Shown: positions 5,991 to 10,412 of the stretch, piece by piece | How the letters are laid out: each line of letters opens with the position of its first letter | How positions within the stretch are numbered: position 1 is the stretch's first letter | Assembly: GCA_964387795.1 (NCBI GenBank) | Contig: CAYLYP010000100.1 | Span: 1 to 10,412, forward strand | Source of the DNA: CAYLYP01 sp964387795 | Lineage (GTDB): Bacteria > Bacteroidota > Bacteroidia > Bacteroidales > UBA7960 | Reading direction: 5' to 3' | DNA: 10,412 bases | Translations under genes and position numbers: made by a program | The notes under the pieces: generated by a model | Seen by the model: only the letters and a program-made list of their open reading frames with translations | Told to the model about the DNA's origin: nothing | The model's database searches: none

Positions 5991-6271
5991 GTGACTTAAG
6001 TGTTAATTTGATTTCATTTGGATGTTCATATTAAAAACGTTTATTCTGGATGTTTTATATGTAGCTTTTATGTTGCCCGTATAAAAAGCGTACGTGTTTA
6101 CCCGAATTCCAAAACTATGGTATTTACGAGTTGCACGCAAAAAAAAACAATGATACTTTTATCAAAAAATCAATGGTATGTTTGTTGTAAGTGTAAAAAT
6201 TCTCGACAAAGCTCATTTGATTAGTAATTAGTTGGTCATAACGACTAAAAATATTTCAGGTTCATACCATA

Positions 6272-9200
6272 ATGGAAAAAAAACCAGACTCCATGATACG
6301 AAATGCTTTTCGTTCTTTTGTATTTTTTTTGACAGCACTTTTTTTTACCACTGGAATATCTCATGCTCAAACCCCTGGCTTAGGTGGTGTATTAACAAGC
6401 AATGAACAGGTACTTTGGCTGGATGCTTCATCATTATCTTTAAGCAATGGTGCTGAAGTAGCATCATGGCCTGATTTATCGGGCAACGGGAACCATGCAG
6501 CTCAGTCCACTTCATTAATGAGGCCACTGTTTATAAGCAATGGGGGAACGTTATTCAATAACCATCCTGTTATTCGTTTTGATGGAACAAATGATTATTT
6601 GAGGGTAGAAGACAACCCAAATCTAGATAATACAAACGGGTTAACAATATTTGTAGTAGGGAAAACATCTTCATCTTCCGGTGCAAGGGCTTTCATAAGC
6701 AAACGCCTTGGAGATATGAACCAAAGCTCTTATGCGTTTTTTTTATGGAACAATGCAAATTTGCATTTTGATGCACCAAACTCTTCAACAAGGTTAAGTT
6801 CGGGAACAGCACATTCCATGTCGTCTTCTTATGTGTTTTCGGGTGTTTATAATGGAGAGGCTTCCCGCAAATATTTATATTCGAATGCTGTGTCTTTAAA
6901 AAACAATGCAGCAGTGGCTGCGCTACCCCGTTATGAAGTGCCATTGACCATTGGAATATTAAATGAAGCTTATGGAACTTCTTTCCAGGGGGATATGGCT
7001 GAAATTATCATTTATAGGGCAGCCTTAAACGAAGCCCAACGCCTGATTATTGAAAATATACTTGCGAAGAAGTATTCAATTAACATAGGGACAAACTACC
7101 TGCTTGGTTCTTTTACAGCGCCTTTTACAAATGATTTTATAGGAGTTGGGACTACCAATGGGCTTAGCAAGCAAATAGTAAATACAGGTAAAGGGGGAGG
7201 GATATATATATCGGAAAACAATAATTCATTTGACGAAAGCAATGAATTTGTGTATGCTGCCCACAACAATGTGGCATCGGATGAATATTCCACAACTGAT
7301 TTGCCTGTGGGTGTGATTAACAGGGCATCAAGGTCATGGCGGATTGAAAGGAGCCAGAATGGGATAATTGGGGCGGGGACAACGGACATTTCATTGTCAT
7401 TTAACTTATTGGAGATGGGACTTGAGCCGGATGACACAAAGACACATGTGCTTTTGTACCGGAGTACCACATCGGGTCCTTTTTCATTGTTAACAGGTGT
7501 TTCGTCGAATATAGTTAACGGCATAGTGACTTTTAATCTTAACAATGCACAGTTTCAAAATGGTTACTATACGTTTGGTAAGATCAACCAAAGTGTCAAG
7601 ACCTGGTATTCGTATAAGGATGGGCCGTGGGAAAGCCCGCTTTCATGGTCATTGAACGCAACATCATATCTTAACCCATCGGGGCTTACACCATCAACAA
7701 GCCCAAGTTCAATATATGACAATGTTGTTGTTCAGAACGGCCATACAATAACAGTTTCGGAAGATGGGCATTCCAATTTTTCACTTGCAGTGGAGGCCGG
7801 AGCAGTTTTAAATTTTCAGTTAAGCCAGGGCCATTCATTTGGGATGGTAAGCGGAAAGGGGAAAATAATCCTTTATTCAGAGGTATGGCCGACAGGTGAT
7901 TTTAGCCTGTTTACAGCTCCTTCGGGCGGGACTATCTCTTATCAGGGAAGCACAGGCTTTGCACTTACTGTTCCACGCACAGTAAACAACCTTGAAATTT
8001 CACCTGCTTCAGGTCAACGCATTGTTCTTGATTCTGATTATTTTTTAAATGGGAATTTGACAATTAAATCGGGGGTATTACAGTTTAACAATGAGTCGGG
8101 TGCAGCAGTATCACTCTGGGTAAGCAATGATTTGAATGTAAGTACAGGTGCATCAATAGTTACATCAACATTAAATGTAAGGAACAGGCTTTTTGTAAGG
8201 GGTAACCTTAGCAATAATGGCATAATGAGGTTTACCAACCGTACTGTGGTAAATTACAATACTGATGCTACTGATGGCATTACAGATGTATATTTTGATC
8301 ATCCTTCCCGTAACCAGACTATCGCTTTGTTTGGGGTTTCAGATTTTTATAAAATCATTGTGAACAAAGGGAGCGATGACACCTATGAGGCATTCTTTTA
8401 TGCAGGTGAGCCGACATATTTCAGGTTATTGGGGCGAAGCAACCAGGAAGGAGGGGGCACACCACCCAACAGGTCAATTCTTGCAGCTTTTAGTTTACAG
8501 GCAGGGACTGCACGTATAGGCACAAACATTAGCCTGCCTTCGCTAATCACATCAAATAATTATGATATTGATTCGGACGCCCGGCTTTGGTTGGATGGAG
8601 GATCAATCAGTAACCCTCCTTCAAGCAATGCCATTGTTGTTTATGGAACCCTTCAGGTCTCCTCAGGGAACCTCGTGGTAAGAAGCCATGAAGGTATTAC
8701 CATACGTGAAACAGGAACTGTAAGGATTCAGGGAGGAAATACCCTTGCCAATATTATAAGGACTTCAGTTATATCAGGGATCCATAGAGGTGCTTATGAG
8801 CAAACGGGCGGGACAGTTGTTGTTGATAGGCTAGGTGGATCGTCAGATGGGAACGGTGCCCATTATCGGTTTAGCCTACCTTATCCTGATAATGCATTTA
8901 CAATGAGTGGGGGATCTTTAACGATTAGAACCCCAAAAACAATCAGTGGTGCCGGGCTATATGGAGGGATTTTAATAGGGGCACTACCGGCAAATATTTC
9001 AGTGACAGGGGGAAAAGTAAGGCTTGAGCATAATTTGAATACTCCTTTTTATATCAATTCAACCGCGCCATTTTATAACCTGGAGCTTATTAAGACACTT
9101 TCAAGCAACCAATCCTTTTTAATTACTTCCTATCCGGGCAATACAGCCAATCCCACTGTCCCTCTGCTGGAAGCACAACCATTAGTTGTTTTGAACAACC

Positions 9201-10412
9201 TAAGTATTTTAAATTTATCATCTTCATCAGTATATACAAATTTCGATGCGAATGGCAATGATGTAGTTGTGTATAAAGACTTTATTATTGACAACCGGGG
9301 TGCTTATATTACCGGGGCAAATACAACACGTTTTGTGGGGCCATCAAACAGTATATTTGAATATAAGAGTACGACCACTGCGCTAGACTTAAACAATCTT
9401 TCCATCGAAAAAGACAATAATGGTAGTTTGCTTACATTAAAAAGTACGGGAAGGACAAACGATCATACACAGGTGGCCAATACGATTGCAGTAGTCAATG
9501 GATTGTTATCAGTGACAAGGGGTATGATAAACTATCAGGATTTTCGTATTGATGCCAAAGGAGATATTGTTAATGGCGGGGTTATTGGATTAGAAAGCCT
9601 GGGGCGGCTTCGTTTAAGCGGGACAGTAAAACAAAATATCCGGATTCCATCTGATTTTAACAATGCTGGTTTTGGGCGGATTGTGATTAACAATGCGTTA
9701 GATGTTCAGTTGTCGGGCAATAATGTTGAATTGATCAGGGATTTAATCCTGGAATCGGGGGTTTTTGACCTTCAAAGCTTTGGGATTACTGTTGATGCCT
9801 TATCAACAAGTGGGACGTTCAATGATAAAACGATGGTCCAAACAAGCGGATTAAATTCTGACGGGGGTTTAAGTTTGTATATTGAAAATGACGGGAGTTA
9901 TGAATTTCCAATAGGCACAAATGCAAATGGAGTTCTAAGGTTTACCCCGCTAAATGCGGTTTTCAGTAAAATATCCGAACCATTTTATCTTCAGCTAAAT
10001 CCGGTAGCAGAGGAGCTTTCTTTGTTGGCAAACAATACGCCAGGGATGGCATTAAAATATTACTGGCGTGTAAGGCATTCTGAGATTAGTGAATTGCCGA
10101 TGATAGATTCTTATCTTTTTCATTTCAATGAGGCAGATCTTCCTGTCCCACTTCCTTCTCCATTTGTGCCCGGTAAGGTTGTAGGTTCTTCAAGGTCACA
10201 TGAAGACGCTTCAAATTTCGACTTAGGTGAAAAAACGATAAAATTCAATAATGATAATAATGGTTCGTTTGAACTTGAGGAAGGATATTATACAGCAGGG
10301 CATCCTGATAAGTTTATTGGAAGTGTAAGGGTTTTCTATTCAAGGGGGGTGTCAGGCAGTTTTCCCGGAGATGATTGGCATAATATCAATACATGGTCTG
10401 AAATTGATTTTG
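6272..10412 (+). CDS. Giant secreted LamG-domain surface protein, 3' end cut by window edge
   Basis: The frame is open for 1380 codons and leaves the window. A signal peptide (hydrophobic 16-29) ends at SHA|Q33. Residues about 46-270 form a LamG/concanavalin A-like domain: QVLWLDASSL, WPDLSGNGNHA, FDGTNDYL, GDMAEIIIYRAALNEAQR. About 271-437 resembles the DUF8202-type module that often follows LamG in Bacteroidota secreted proteins (FIGVGT, an acidic middle, RSWRIER, YYTFGKIN). From about 441 on the sequence is beta-rich, Asn/Ser/Thr-rich and Gly-rich, with short strands suggesting a solenoid or stacked beta modules. A motif at 444-457 (TWYSYKDG...SWS) returns at 1355-1376 (FYSR...NTWS), so a new module seems to begin at the window edge. 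Such proteins are normally exported by the type IX system via a C-terminal sorting domain, which would be outside the window. An in-frame ATG at 6293 (M8) is an alternative start. Likely an adhesin or glycan-binding surface protein; ligand unknown. Confidence 0.9.
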   Translation, partial: MEKKPDSMIRNAFRSFVFFLTALFFTTGISHAQTPGLGGVLTSNEQVLWLDASSLSLSNGAEVASWPDLSGNGNHAAQSTSLMRPLFISNGGTLFNNHPVIRFDGTNDYLRVEDNPNLDNTNGLTIFVVGKTSSSSGARAFISKRLGDMNQSSYAFFLWNNANLHFDAPNSSTRLSSGTAHSMSSSYVFSGVYNGEASRKYLYSNAVSLKNNAAVAALPRYEVPLTIGILNEAYGTSFQGDMAEIIIYRAALNEAQRLIIENILAKKYSINIGTNYLLGSFTAPFTNDFIGVGTTNGLSKQIVNTGKGGGIYISENNNSFDESNEFVYAAHNNVASDEYSTTDLPVGVINRASRSWRIERSQNGIIGAGTTDISLSFNLLEMGLEPDDTKTHVLLYRSTTSGPFSLLTGVSSNIVNGIVTFNLNNAQFQNGYYTFGKINQSVKTWYSYKDGPWESPLSWSLNATSYLNPSGLTPSTSPSSIYDNVVVQNGHTITVSEDGHSNFSLAVEAGAVLNFQLSQGHSFGMVSGKGKIILYSEVWPTGDFSLFTAPSGGTISYQGSTGFALTVPRTVNNLEISPASGQRIVLDSDYFLNGNLTIKSGVLQFNNESGAAVSLWVSNDLNVSTGASIVTSTLNVRNRLFVRGNLSNNGIMRFTNRTVVNYNTDATDGITDVYFDHPSRNQTIALFGVSDFYKIIVNKGSDDTYEAFFYAGEPTYFRLLGRSNQEGGGTPPNRSILAAFSLQAGTARIGTNISLPSLITSNNYDIDSDARLWLDGGSISNPPSSNAIVVYGTLQVSSGNLVVRSHEGITIRETGTVRIQGGNTLANIIRTSVISGIHRGAYEQTGGTVVVDRLGGSSDGNGAHYRFSLPYPDNAFTMSGGSLTIRTPKTISGAGLYGGILIGALPANISVTGGKVRLEHNLNTPFYINSTAPFYNLELIKTLSSNQSFLITSYPGNTANPTVPLLEAQPLVVLNNLSILNLSSSSVYTNFDANGNDVVVYKDFIIDNRGAYITGANTTRFVGPSNSIFEYKSTTTALDLNNLSIEKDNNGSLLTLKSTGRTNDHTQVANTIAVVNGLLSVTRGMINYQDFRIDAKGDIVNGGVIGLESLGRLRLSGTVKQNIRIPSDFNNAGFGRIVINNALDVQLSGNNVELIRDLILESGVFDLQSFGITVDALSTSGTFNDKTMVQTSGLNSDGGLSLYIENDGSYEFPIGTNANGVLRFTPLNAVFSKISEPFYLQLNPVAEELSLLANNTPGMALKYYWRVRHSEISELPMIDSYLFHFNEADLPVPLPSPFVPGKVVGSSRSHEDASNFDLGEKTIKFNNDNNGSFELEEGYYTAGHPDKFIGSVRVFYSRGVSGSFPGDDWHNINTWSEIDF

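Larger units (their letters stand above)
5716..6271. other. Intergenic region with terminator-like hairpin and direct repeat
   Basis: 556 bp separate the lipoprotein gene from the giant surface-protein gene. Apart from the hairpin at 5740-5765 and the 52-bp repeat at 5939-5990, I see a 13-bp palindrome ATGATATTATCAT at 5867-5879 and AT-rich sequence. A 68-codon frame at 6018-6224 looks random (many Cys, Lys and Ser, no start context) and is not called. The promoter of the downstream gene should lie in 6000-6271, but I could not identify a convincing TTTG/TAnnTTTG pair. Confidence 0.6.

Noticed and set aside
6018..6224. 68-codon plus-strand frame between the lipoprotein and the giant protein
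   Set aside because: Random-looking Cys/Lys/Ser-rich translation, no ribosome binding site, no recognisable motif, AT-rich intergenic setting.
7096..7545. 149-codon minus-strand frame inside the giant protein gene
   Set aside because: The plus-strand frame is continuous through this stretch and encodes the DUF8202-like module, so the minus-strand frame is a shadow.

Overview
The window looks like a chromosomal piece of a Bacteroidota bacterium. The reasons are an AT-rich genome with few Shine-Dalgarno sites, an RHS C-terminal cassette of the YLYNGKELQ...DPLG type, a large LamG-containing surface protein of the kind exported by type IX secretion, and intergenic repeats built on AATCCGTGT-like 9-mers that I recall from Bacteroidota genomes. 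I cannot place it below phylum.

Layout: (1) Positions 1-2392, minus strand: mutS2, a housekeeping ATPase with an Smr domain. Its last ~15-20 codons lie beyond the left edge. (2) Positions 2393-3638: about 1.2 kb without a credible gene, crowded with repeats: a 9-mer-based element, nested inverted repeats around a 23-bp-arm hairpin, an 8-bp tandem array, and hairpin-headed repeat pairs. (3) Positions 3639-5715, plus strand: a small AT-rich island with an exported protein of unknown function, an orphan RHS tip carrying a short toxin-like tail, and a lipoprotein gene 6 nt downstream. The first two genes share a 25-bp upstream element. The island is bracketed by two nearly identical 52-bp direct repeats (3443-3494 and 5939-5990). 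(4) Positions 5716-6271: intergenic, with one terminator-like hairpin and the right-hand direct repeat. (5) Position 6272 to the right edge, plus strand: one open frame of at least 1380 codons encoding a giant secreted protein (signal peptide, LamG-like domain, a DUF8202-like module, then long beta-rich sequence). It runs off the window.

The best candidate for something new is region 3. A headless RHS cassette has a cysteine-containing tail but apparently no catalytic histidine. It sits directly before a lipoprotein with two DxNxDGxxD loops, in a position where an immunity gene would be expected. The direct repeats on both sides suggest that the block may have been inserted, or could be lost, by recombination. 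Function and mobility are inference. All alignments and counts were made by eye.
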